From positions 1 to 14,478 of the forward strand of contig JABCYT010000020.1 in NCBI GenBank assembly GCA_013290035.1: a DNA stretch of 14,478 bases, in the 5' to 3' direction. The DNA comes from Alphaproteobacteria bacterium (lineage in GTDB: Bacteria; Pseudomonadota; Alphaproteobacteria; Reyranellales; Reyranellaceae). The notes under the pieces were generated by a model that saw only the letters and a list, made by a program, of their open reading frames with translations, made no database searches and was not told the origin of the DNA. The position numbers were made by a program, and so were the translations under genes. This document shows positions 6,288-12,739 of this stretch, piece by piece (position 1 is the first letter of the stretch; each line of letters opens with the position of its first letter).

Positions 6288-7465
6288 AGCGTGGCCTCCG
6301 TACCCAGGATCATGCTGGAGACCGGCGTCACCATCGGGCCGGAAATCACCATCGACAGTTCGGCAGCAGGCACCTGCGCGGTCGACTGGCCGCGCAACTG
6401 GCGCACCGCTTCGACCTGCAGCTCGAGGCCGTGCATGTAACACTCCGCCAGGTTGCCGCCCGAGGTGTTGAGCGGCAGCTTGCCGGTCGGCGCCGTCAAA
6501 TTCTCCGGCGTGAGGAAATCGTTGGCCTGCTCGGCGGTGAAGAAGCCGTGCTCGACCAGGCTCATCAGCACGCCGCCGGTGAAGTTCTCGTAGCTCTGCA
6601 CCACGTCGATATCGGCCGGCTTCACGCCCGCCATGTCATAGAGCTGCGGCGCCACGGTGGTGAAGCTCGAGGTGGCGTAGAGCGGCGCGTTGTGGCCGCG
6701 CGCGCCGTTGCGATATTCCGAGCCCTGCGCCGAGCCCAGCAGGTAGGCCGGCTTATGCTTGAAGTCGCGCGCCTCTTCCGCCGGCACCAGGATCAGTGCG
6801 GCCGCGCCGTCATTCTCCTGGCAGCAATCGAACAGCCGCCAGGGCTCGACGATCCAGCGCGAGGAATCGTAGGCCTCTTCGCTGAGCGGCCGGCCGTGCA
6901 TGACCGCGCGCGGATTGGCCTGGGCGTGATGATAGGAGGCGAGCGCGATGGCGCGCTGCGCCGAGGGCGCGATCCGGTTCTCGTGCAGGAAACGCATCGC
7001 CCGCATGGCATAGCGCTGGGCCGGCGACATCACGCCGTAGGGCGCGTTGAGCGCGGCCTCGCCGGCGGCGACGCCGCCCGGCGGCGCCGCGCCGAAGCGC
7101 TGGAACTGGCCCTGCGCCAAAGCGCGGAACACCACAACGCAATTGGCCATGCCGCAGGCGACCGCTGCCGCGGCATTGCCCATGGCGGCCGATCCGCCGC
7201 CCCCGCCGCCGCCCCAGTTCATGTTGGAAAACCGCAGCGCCGGCAGACCGAGCGCGGCGGCCAGGCGCGACGGATCGTTGCGGTCGTTGGAGTAGGAAGC
7301 AAAGCCGTCGATCCGACGCGGATCGATACCGGCATCCGCGCAGGCGGCGAGGATCGCCTGCAAAGCGAGCTTGAACTCGGAAACCGGCGCCTTGCCGTGC
7401 TTGTAGTAGGGCGTCTCGCCGACGCCGGCGATCGCCACCTTGCCGCGAAGTGTACGCTTGCTCAT
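6284..7465 (-). CDS. thiolase-fold (SCP2/lipid-transfer type) protein lacking the nucleophilic cysteine
   Basis: A 393-residue protein of thiolase superfamily length. Thiolase landmarks are recognisable but altered. Where the N-terminal nucleophilic Cys should sit (17 residues before Gly105 of the following helix) the sequence is a run of seven glycines (85-91). The NEAF-like motif is SYENF (Tyr292 in place of Asn), and around Tyr343 the GHPxG motif is replaced by LAECYMHG. The C-terminal CxG motif is absent (VISGPMVTPV). These losses rule out ordinary thiolysis. They match the lipid-transfer-protein thiolases that, together with DUF35 partners, act as retro-aldolases on 3-hydroxyacyl-CoA esters (Ltp2 in steroid side-chain degradation). 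It overlaps the amidohydrolase stop (ATGA at 7462-7465) and the DUF35 start (GTGA at 6284-6287), so all three are translationally coupled. The fold is secure; the aldolase role is inferred. Confidence 0.9.
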   Translation of the reverse strand: MSKRTLRGKVAIAGVGETPYYKHGKAPVSEFKLALQAILAACADAGIDPRRIDGFASYSNDRNDPSRLAAALGLPALRFSNMNWGGGGGGGSAAMGNAAAAVACGMANCVVVFRALAQGQFQRFGAAPPGGVAAGEAALNAPYGVMSPAQRYAMRAMRFLHENRIAPSAQRAIALASYHHAQANPRAVMHGRPLSEEAYDSSRWIVEPWRLFDCCQENDGAAALILVPAEEARDFKHKPAYLLGSAQGSEYRNGARGHNAPLYATSSFTTVAPQLYDMAGVKPADIDVVQSYENFTGGVLMSLVEHGFFTAEQANDFLTPENLTAPTGKLPLNTSGGNLAECYMHGLELQVEAVRQLRGQSTAQVPAAELSMVISGPMVTPVSSMILGTEATL

Positions 7466-8679
7466 CTCCGCTTCCGTGAGTTGGAGCGATAGCGCGCCGG
7501 GACCTCGATGCCCAGGAAGCGGGCGCAGTTCAGGCCCAGCACCTTGGCGCGCGCGCCGTCGGAGAGCTGGCCCATGGTGCGCTCGATCGCCTCGGCCGAA
7601 TGCGGCCAGGTGCCTTCATGGTGCGGATAGTCGTTGGCCCACATGAAGTTGCCGTCGAGGCCGTGGCTTTCGGCGAGGTCGAGGCCCGCCTTGTCCTCCT
7701 GGAAGGAGGAGAAGCCATGCGCACGATAATAGTCGCTGGGCAGGCCCTGCAGCTTGGGCCGCACCCAGAAGTGATGCTTCTTGTAGGCCTCGTCCATGGC
7801 GCCCAGCAGCCACGGCACCCAGCCGATGCCGGCCTCGATGGTGGCGAAGCGCAGCTTCGGGAAGCGCTCCAGCACGCCCGAAGCACAAAGGTTGGCCACC
7901 GGCTCGATGGTGGGCGACAGCGAATGCGACACGTAGTTCACCACGGCGCCGCCGTTGCCGCGCGCGGCGCGCGGGTCACGCCCGGTCGAGACATGGAAGG
8001 TGATCGGCAGGCCGGCGTCCTGGATCGCCGCCCACAGCGGATCGAAGTGCGGCAGGTTGTAGTTGACGTGGCCGCTGTCATGCGCCCCCCAGATCGGCTT
8101 GCACGGCAGGGTGAGGCACTTGAAGCCGAGCCTGGCCAGGCGCTGCACCTCGGCGATCGAGCCGTCGAGGTCGGCGGTGGCGAGGCTGCCGGCCGGGATC
8201 ATGCGATCCTGATGGGCGCTGAACTGCTCCCACGCCCAGTCGTTCCACACCCGGCATTGCGCCATGGCGAATTGCGCATCGGGCGTGGCCCACATCGCCA
8301 GCCCCTTGTTGGGGAAGATCAGCTCGACGTCGATGCCGTCGAGATCGTGGTCGGCGAGACGGCCCAGCGGATCGGCGCCCGCCTTGTTGCGCACCTGGTC
8401 CTCGCCTTCGAGGGTCGACAGGCGCAGGCGATCGGGACGATGGCCTTCGCTCACGCGCCACTGCACGCCGTCCTTGTCGGTGATGACGCGCGGCAGGCGC
8501 TCGCGGTACTTGGCGTCGATGCGCTCGACCCAGAGATTGGCCGGCTCGTTGGCGTGGCCATCGGCGGAGGCCATGAAATACTTGTTCGCAGCGTCGGGGC
8601 GCGCGCTGTGCGGCCACCGGGCGGCGCCCGGCGTGTCGAGACGCCAACGGTTCGGTGCGTTGACCACGATCTGGCTCAT
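7462..8679 (-). CDS. amidohydrolase-2 family metal-dependent hydrolase/decarboxylase
   Basis: A 405-residue TIM-barrel protein of the amidohydro-rel_2 (ACMSD/LigW-like) family. The N-terminal metal site appears as ADGHANEP (Asp40, His42, Glu44), the variant of HxH found in this branch. Further markers are ITFHVSTGRD (His229), the KLRFATIEAGIGWVPW segment (about 275-290) and the terminal WANDYPHHEGTWP (Asp350, His353). Relatives decarboxylate or hydrolyse cyclic and aromatic acids. Members in this branch commonly accompany acyl-CoA and thiolase-like genes, with unknown substrates. The ATG at 8679 has GAGGAGG upstream. It is the first structural gene after the MarR gene (28-base gap) and overlaps the thiolase-like gene by four bases, making it part of one transcription unit. 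Confidence 0.9.
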   Translation of the reverse strand: MSQIVVNAPNRWRLDTPGAARWPHSARPDAANKYFMASADGHANEPANLWVERIDAKYRERLPRVITDKDGVQWRVSEGHRPDRLRLSTLEGEDQVRNKAGADPLGRLADHDLDGIDVELIFPNKGLAMWATPDAQFAMAQCRVWNDWAWEQFSAHQDRMIPAGSLATADLDGSIAEVQRLARLGFKCLTLPCKPIWGAHDSGHVNYNLPHFDPLWAAIQDAGLPITFHVSTGRDPRAARGNGGAVVNYVSHSLSPTIEPVANLCASGVLERFPKLRFATIEAGIGWVPWLLGAMDEAYKKHHFWVRPKLQGLPSDYYRAHGFSSFQEDKAGLDLAESHGLDGNFMWANDYPHHEGTWPHSAEAIERTMGQLSDGARAKVLGLNCARFLGIEVPARYRSNSRKRR

Positions 8680-8707
8680 CGTTTCCTCCTCTTCGACGTC
8701 GTTCCTG

Positions 8708-9169
8708 TCAATCGGCGGCCGGCGCTGCGATCTCCAGCCGTTCCTCCAAGTCGCGTTCGATGCTCGCCAGCACGTGCTGGCAGGCTTCCAGTTCGGCCGG
8801 CGGCACGTTGGCCAGTAAGCGGGCCTGGATCTCGCCGCCCACCTTGGCCGCCCGCTTGGCGAGGTCGCGGCCGGGGCGCGTGAGATGGATGCCGCGGGCG
8901 CGGCGGTCGGTCTCGTCGGCGCGCCGCTCGATCAGCCCGCGGCGCTCGAGGTTGTCGAGCAGACGGACCAGCGAGGGCCCCTCGATCGACAGCGCCGTCG
9001 CCAGCTCCTTCTGGCGAACGCCGTCGCCCAGGCGTCGGACATAAACCAGCGGCCGCCAGGTCGCCTCGGTGAGGCCGAGCACGCGCAGCTCGGCGTCCAC
9101 CGCCTGGCGCAGACGGCGCGCGATCCTAGCGACGCGAAAGCCGAAATCGATCTGCTTGGCCGAGGGCAT
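8708..9169 (-). CDS. MarR-family transcriptional regulator
   Basis: A 153-residue protein with the MarR winged helix-turn-helix: helices RQKELATALSIEGPSLVRLL (about 52-71) followed by the wing LIERRADETDRRARGIHLT (about 79-97, with the family's DRR signature). N- and C-terminal helices (about 8-30 and 105-148) form the dimer. MarR proteins usually repress their own operon and release on binding an aromatic or acyl-CoA ligand. As first gene of the MarR-amidohydrolase-thiolase-DUF35 unit it probably senses a pathway compound. No Shine-Dalgarno sequence precedes the ATG at 9169, and the likely -10 box ends only six bases before it, so the message may be leaderless. Confidence 0.92.
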   Translation of the reverse strand: MPSAKQIDFGFRVARIARRLRQAVDAELRVLGLTEATWRPLVYVRRLGDGVRQKELATALSIEGPSLVRLLDNLERRGLIERRADETDRRARGIHLTRPGRDLAKRAAKVGGEIQARLLANVPPAELEACQHVLASIERDLEERLEIAAPAAD

Positions 9170-9175
9170 GGCAGA

Positions 9176-9205
9176 AAGATAGGACGCTAATCATCTAAAT
9201 GGCAA
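9176..9205 (-). promoter_or_regulatory. probable promoter of the MarR-led operon (leaderless)
   Basis: On the minus strand TTGCCA (9200-9205) and TATCTT (9176-9181) form a -35/-10 pair with an 18-base spacer that is AT-richer than the surroundings. The -10 lies six bases before the MarR ATG, which places transcription start at or next to the A of that ATG. The spacer holds the partly repeated TTAGATGATTAG sequence, a possible operator for MarR itself. This is pattern evidence only. Confidence 0.5.
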
Positions 9206-9212
9206 GAGCGAC

Positions 9213-9241
9213 TTCGATCCGCTGCGCGGCTCGGATCGTCG
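9213..9241. repeat. inverted repeat at the truncated edge of the higB remnant
   Basis: CGATCCG (9215-9221) and CGGATCG (9232-9238) are perfect 7-bp inverted arms around a 10-base GC-rich spacer. Within them CCGC and GCGG (9219-9222, 9226-9229) can also pair. It lies just where homology to the HigB toxin family stops, and just upstream of the MarR promoter. Confidence 0.55.
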
Positions 9242-9433
9242 AATGAGCTGCGTTTGCTGAATCGATCGCGTGACCTTAATGATTTGCGCGTGCCGCCCGG
9301 CAACCGTCTGGAAGCGCTTAAAGCCGACCGATCGGGCCAGCACAGCATTCGGATCAATGATCAGTGGCGGATCTGTTTCACGTGGACCGCCGGAGGACCG
9401 AAGGATGTCGAAATCGTCGACTACCACCACTAA
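9242..9433 (+). pseudogene. higB: higB toxin remnant (N-terminus lost)
   Basis: Codons 9242-9430 read, after a few weakly similar residues, as the C-terminal two thirds of a HigB/RelE-type toxin: [19 protein letters not shown], then [16 protein letters not shown] and VEIVDYHH before TAA at 9431. About 63 codons remain; the family is normally a little over 90 residues, and the missing part includes the N-terminal helices. Upstream the frame meets TAA at 9188 and the sequence no longer resembles HigB. There is no ATG in the remnant; in-frame TTG (9254) or GTG (9290) would give a still shorter product. It sits directly before a higA-type antitoxin, the normal higBA order. Likely inactive. Confidence 0.8.
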
Positions 9434-9726
9434 CCGTTCCCCTGCTTCACAATCCTCATCCAGGTGAAATCCTGGCGGAGGAATTCTTGAAGCCAATGGG
9501 ACTTACTCAGAACGCTCTGGCGCGGGCACTCGGCGTGCCGCCGCGTCGGATCAACGAGATCGTATTGGGCAAGCGCGCCGTAACTGCCGACAGTGACCTG
9601 CGCCTTGCCAGGTATTTCGGCATGTCCGACGGCTTTTTCATCGGCCTGCAGGTCGATTTCGAACTTCTGGAGCGCCGCCGGAAAATCGCCCGGGAACTGA
9701 AGTCGATCCGACCGCGCGCAGCCTAG
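9364..9726 (+). CDS. higA: HigA-family antitoxin (XRE helix-turn-helix), start uncertain
   Basis: The conserved part, from [18 protein letters not shown] through [20 protein letters not shown] to [18 protein letters not shown], is a full HigA (VapI-type) antitoxin with an XRE helix-turn-helix. HigA neutralises HigB and represses the operon. HPGE starts near 9454, so the original start was probably around 9430. In that frame the only codons of start type are GTG at 9364 and 9382 (inside the higB remnant, without a ribosome-binding site), then TTG at 9487 (with GGAGG five bases upstream, but inside the conserved domain) and ATG at 9496. The 9364 start gives 120 residues and is a default choice. 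A normal ATGA junction at 9430 reads CTAA here, as if the start had been lost. The gene ends convergently with the metallo-hydrolase gene, the stop codons overlapping in CTAG. Confidence 0.8.
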   Translation: MADLFHVDRRRTEGCRNRRLPPLTVPLLHNPHPGEILAEEFLKPMGLTQNALARALGVPPRRINEIVLGKRAVTADSDLRLARYFGMSDGFFIGLQVDFELLERRRKIARELKSIRPRAA

Positions 9727-10622
9727 CGTCCGCGCTTGTTGTCCCAGTCCCAGTCGAGCTCGAAACGGTCGCCCTTGTCCTTGATGTAGGCGGCATGGGG
9801 CGGCGCAAAATGCGTCGGCATCAAGAGCGCGCCCTGCTCGACGCAATCGGCCAGCAAGGTGTGGCGGCTTTTGCGCGCGAGGTCGCGGTCCTCGCAGAAG
9901 CAGCTGTTCCACTTCCACAGCGGGATCTGCACGGGATTGTGCAACGCGTCGCCGGCGAAGATGGCGCGCTTGCCGCGCGAGTCGAGATCGACCCTGATCT
10001 GGCCCGGCGTGTGGCCGGGCGCGGGCTTGAGCGTGAGGCAGCCGCACATGCCGTGATCGCCCGACACGAACTCGGCCTTCTTGGCCTCGACGATCGGCAG
10101 CACCGAATCGTTGTAGGTGTTGACCTGGTAGGCCTCGGTATCGGCCTTCTTGGCCAGCGCCGCCCAATGGTCGTGATCGGTGCGCGACATCACGTACCTG
10201 GCGTTGGGGAAGGTCGGCACCCACTTGCCGTTCTCCAGCCTCGTGTTCCAGCCGACATGGTCGACGTGCAGATGCGTGCACATCACGAAGTCGATCTGCT
10301 CCGGCTCGACGCCGGCCTCGCGCAGGCGCTCGAGATACTGGCTGTTCAGCATGTCGAAGCGCGGCATGCCGGGGCGCGGCTTGTGGTTGCCGCTGCAGGC
10401 GTCGACCAGGATCGTGTACTTCCCGGTGCGCAGCAGCCAGGAATGGATCGAGGTCACGAGCCGCCCGCTCTCCGGCTGGTAGTAGCTCGGCGCCAGCCAG
10501 TGGCCTTCGGCCGCGAAGGTCTCGGCCTCGAACTCGGGGAAGAAATCCTTGGCCGGGAAACCCGGGCCCATCTGTTCTTCGATGCGCGTCACGCGCACGT
10601 CGCCGATATGACGGTCTTGCAT
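9723..10622 (-). CDS. metallo-beta-lactamase-fold hydrolase
   Basis: A 299-residue MBL-fold protein with a complete dinuclear metal site: CTHLHVDHVGW (His117, His119, Asp121, His122), APGHTPGQ (His204), FAGDALHNP (Asp225) and MPTHFAPPH (His271). The family covers lactonases, esterases and other hydrolases; this branch, with the long N-terminal segment and YTILVDACSGN strand, resembles lactonase-like proteins found in catabolic loci. The substrate cannot be told. The ATG at 10622 is preceded by GGAGG at ideal spacing; the open frame continues far upstream but through the dehydrogenase region in a non-coding frame. The ribosome-binding site is the last codons of a crotonase remnant, so the gene once followed a crotonase directly in an operon. 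Confidence 0.92.
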   Translation of the reverse strand: MQDRHIGDVRVTRIEEQMGPGFPAKDFFPEFEAETFAAEGHWLAPSYYQPESGRLVTSIHSWLLRTGKYTILVDACSGNHKPRPGMPRFDMLNSQYLERLREAGVEPEQIDFVMCTHLHVDHVGWNTRLENGKWVPTFPNARYVMSRTDHDHWAALAKKADTEAYQVNTYNDSVLPIVEAKKAEFVSGDHGMCGCLTLKPAPGHTPGQIRVDLDSRGKRAIFAGDALHNPVQIPLWKWNSCFCEDRDLARKSRHTLLADCVEQGALLMPTHFAPPHAAYIKDKGDRFELDWDWDNKRGR

Positions 10623-10623
10623 G

Positions 10624-10776
10624 TTACCTCCGCTTGAAAGCCGCCGGACGCCTTTCGAGGAAAGCGTTGAGGCCTTCGAAATGGTCGTCCGTCGCGGCGC
10701 ACGCCGCAAGCCCCTCGGCTTCGCGATGCGAGTGCTCGTCCCAGGAATTGTCGAACGAGGCGTCGGTCGCGGCACC
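10624..10776 (-). pseudogene. C-terminal remnant of an enoyl-CoA hydratase
   Basis: Read on the minus strand, 50 codons translate as a typical crotonase C-terminus: AATDASFDNSWDEHSHREAE, then GLAACAATDDHFEGLNAFLE and RRPAAFKRR before TAA at 10624-10626. The acidic E-x-x-x-x-E stretch, the 'TDDHFEG-NAF-ERR-P-F' pattern and the ending are those of an enoyl-CoA hydratase/isomerase. Everything before it, including the oxyanion hole and active-site glutamates, is missing: the remnant starts immediately after the TAG stop (10777-10779) of the alcohol dehydrogenase gene and happens to be in the same frame as it. It has no start codon and cannot encode an enzyme. This points to a deletion that removed the 5' three quarters of a crotonase gene between the dehydrogenase and the metallo-hydrolase. 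Confidence 0.85.
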
Positions 10777-11811
10777 CTATTCGATTCCGTCGCGCAAAAA
10801 CACGACCTTGATCGTCGGATCCTTGATCGCCTCGTGCGCGTCCTCGAAGCGGGCGCGCCGGGTGAGCACCCGCTCGGGATGGAGGTGCCCGGACACGACA
10901 TGATCGAGGCAAGCCGGCAGTTCGGCGCGCGCGTGGACGCGGCCGACGCGGAGCGTGACGCCGATGCCGTACATGTGGCGCAGCAGGACAGGCGTGGTCT
11001 CGCTGAAGCCGCCATACATGCGCTGGCAGACGCCGGAGGGGCCCGTCGATCGCACGGCGAGATGAAGGCTGGCCGTCGTGCCGGCCGCGTCGACGACGAT
11101 GGGAAAGGCGCCGATCGGCGTCATGTCGGCGCGCGGCCGGGCTTCGTGCACCTCCGCCCCGAGCGCCTTTGCCAAGCCGCAGCGCGCGGCATCGTCGTCA
11201 AGATAGACGACGCGCCGTGCGCCCAGGGCCAGCGCCGCCTGAACGATCAGCAGGCCAAGCGACAGGCCGCCGATCACCAGCACCGATCCTCCGGGCTCGC
11301 GTTGGAGCCACGGCTGGATCGCGCTGTAGGCGTCGGTCGCGGCGTCGGCGAGGCTCGCGGTCTGCGACAGCGGGTGCCCGTTTGGATGGCGGACCAGCAT
11401 ATGGTCGGCGAACGGCACGCGCAGAAGATCGGACAGGGCACCGCCGAACTCCACGCCGCAGACCGGCTTCAGGCCATACGAGGAGCGGAAGGGAACCGAG
11501 GTGCAGGCGTTGGTGTGGCCGCGCCGGCAGCGATCGCACTGGCCGCAACTGATCTGGAAAGGCACGATCACCTCGTCGCCGGGGGCGAAGGTCCTGACGG
11601 AATCGCCGACCGCCGTCACGATCCCCGCGGCCTCATGGCCGATCGCGAACGGTCCTTCGAAGCCGGCCACGCCGGTGGCGATCGAGAGATCGAGATCGCA
11701 GCGCGTTACGGCAAGCGGCGCCACGATCGCATCGCGGTCATCCCGCAGGCGCGGCTCGGGAACGTCCCACCATTCCAGCAGGTTCGGCCGCACGTAAGTC
11801 AACTGGCGCAT
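10777..11811 (-). CDS. zinc-dependent alcohol dehydrogenase (MDR superfamily)
   Basis: A 344-residue medium-chain dehydrogenase. The catalytic-zinc residues are Cys38 (TRCDLD), His59-Glu60 (GHEAAG) and probably Asp160. The structural zinc site is complete: Cys89, Cys92, Cys95 and Cys103 in ISCGQCDRCRRGHTNAC. The Rossmann fold follows (SVLVIGGLSLGLL, about 176-188) with VVYLDDD (201-207) favouring NAD(H) over NADP(H); the GxGxxG motif is degenerate (GGLSLG). It oxidises an alcohol or polyol reversibly; the substrate is unknown. The ATG at 11811 has GGAGGAA upstream. Its first 74 bases overlap the end of the alpha/beta hydrolase gene. The C-terminus (IKVVFLRDGIE) seems complete, and the stop is followed directly by the crotonase remnant. 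Confidence 0.92.
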   Translation of the reverse strand: MRQLTYVRPNLLEWWDVPEPRLRDDRDAIVAPLAVTRCDLDLSIATGVAGFEGPFAIGHEAAGIVTAVGDSVRTFAPGDEVIVPFQISCGQCDRCRRGHTNACTSVPFRSSYGLKPVCGVEFGGALSDLLRVPFADHMLVRHPNGHPLSQTASLADAATDAYSAIQPWLQREPGGSVLVIGGLSLGLLIVQAALALGARRVVYLDDDAARCGLAKALGAEVHEARPRADMTPIGAFPIVVDAAGTTASLHLAVRSTGPSGVCQRMYGGFSETTPVLLRHMYGIGVTLRVGRVHARAELPACLDHVVSGHLHPERVLTRRARFEDAHEAIKDPTIKVVFLRDGIE

Positions 11812-12658
11812 GGCGGGTTCCTCCGAGCGACTTCATGAGCCAATGCGCGATCTCGTCCCACGACGCGCGCGGCATCGACCTGCGGAAGAAACCGAAATGA
11901 CCGACGGCGTCGGCGCCGAGATCGGCGGGCGCGAGATGGCGGCGCTCGACTTCCGCCTTCGGATAGTAGGAGCGCAACGCCTCGACCGCGCCGAACGGCG
12001 CGATCGGATCGTCGACGAAACTCATCCAGCGGATGGCAAAGCGCACGTCATCGTTATGCGGCCTGAGCGGTCTTCCGCGCGCATCGCAGACATAGTGGGG
12101 CGAACGGCCCCAGCGCGCCCAACTCCGGGCGATGTTCGCCGGCAGGTTGGCGGTGCCGATCCATGCGCCGGGAAAGCGTCCGGTCGCGGCGGTGAGGCCG
12201 GGGATCAGGAACCACCACAGCGCCAGCATGCGCAGCCGGCGGCGGCCGCGCGGCCAGTGCCGCCAGTGACCGCTCTGGCTGCAGATCAGCACGGCGGCGT
12301 CGATGTCGCGGATATTGTCGGCGAGCCCCAGCACCTGGCCGCCGAAGGAATGGCCGATCAGACCGAGCCGGGCGCCGGGCCGAAGACGGGCGAGATGCTC
12401 GATCATCGACGCCTGATCGACGGCGCCCCACTGTTCGACGGTCGCCGCCGGCGGCGCTTCGGAACCGCCGATGGCGCGATAGTCGTAGGTCAGCACCGCG
12501 AAACCGCGCAGCGCGAGATGGGCGGCGAAGGCGCCATAGAACTGGCGCGGGATCCCCGTGCCGCTGTTCACGAGGATGGCCGCGCCGTTCGGCGTTGCGG
12601 GCTCGAACAGGGTCGCCGCGAGTCTCACGCCGTCGCGCGCGGCAAGCATCAGGTCCAT
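11738..12658 (-). CDS. alpha/beta-fold hydrolase (COG4757-like)
   Basis: A 306-residue serine hydrolase. The nucleophile elbow GHSFGG gives Ser104, with Asp216 or Asp217 (SFVDDPIAP) and His254 (GHFGFF) completing the triad. The oxyanion strand is ILVNSGTGIPRQFY (28-41). The central cap HWRHWPRGRRRLRMLALWW (131-149) and WARWGRSPHYV (180-190) are as in the COG4757 predicted hydrolases, whose substrates are unknown. The fold seems complete by about residue 279 (IAHWLMKSL), and the last 25 residues are an unusual Ala/Arg/Pro-rich tail read out of frame through the start of the dehydrogenase gene. Perhaps the original stop codon was lost. The ATG at 12658 lacks a clear ribosome-binding sequence; the second Met (codon 4) is an alternative. 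Confidence 0.9.
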   Translation of the reverse strand: MDLMLAARDGVRLAATLFEPATPNGAAILVNSGTGIPRQFYGAFAAHLALRGFAVLTYDYRAIGGSEAPPAATVEQWGAVDQASMIEHLARLRPGARLGLIGHSFGGQVLGLADNIRDIDAAVLICSQSGHWRHWPRGRRRLRMLALWWFLIPGLTAATGRFPGAWIGTANLPANIARSWARWGRSPHYVCDARGRPLRPHNDDVRFAIRWMSFVDDPIAPFGAVEALRSYYPKAEVERRHLAPADLGADAVGHFGFFRRSMPRASWDEIAHWLMKSLGGTRHAPVDLRAAEPAGMVGRSRAAPAG

Positions 12659-12715
12659 GGACGATCTATCGAAGGAAGGACGCGGCGCGACAAACGCAAC
12701 AGAGGGGGCGCGCCC

Positions 12716-12728
12716 TGAATGGCATTCA
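12716..12728. repeat. short palindrome between the hydrolase and YnfA genes
   Basis: TGAATG g CATTCA is a perfect 6-bp inverted repeat with a one-base centre, lying in the 81-base gap before the hydrolase gene. It could be an operator half-site pair. No matching promoter boxes of quality are visible beside it. Confidence 0.35.
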
Positions 12729-12739
12729 CCCCGGCGCGA

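Noticed and set aside
6431..7492. Plus-strand open frame of 353 codons opposite the thiolase-like gene
   Set aside because: Shadow frame with no recognisable motif; the minus-strand gene fits an operon with coupled start and stop codons.
7600..8883. Plus-strand open frame of 427 codons opposite the amidohydrolase and MarR genes
   Set aside because: It spans the intergenic gap and two real genes on the other strand, and its composition is that of a shadow frame.
9191..9496. Minus-strand frame of 101 codons opposite the higB remnant
   Set aside because: The plus strand carries unmistakable HigB sequence; the minus frame has no family resemblance and no ribosome-binding site.
10621..11838. Plus-strand frame of 405 codons opposite the alcohol dehydrogenase
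   Set aside because: The dehydrogenase on the minus strand has both zinc sites; the plus frame is a shadow.
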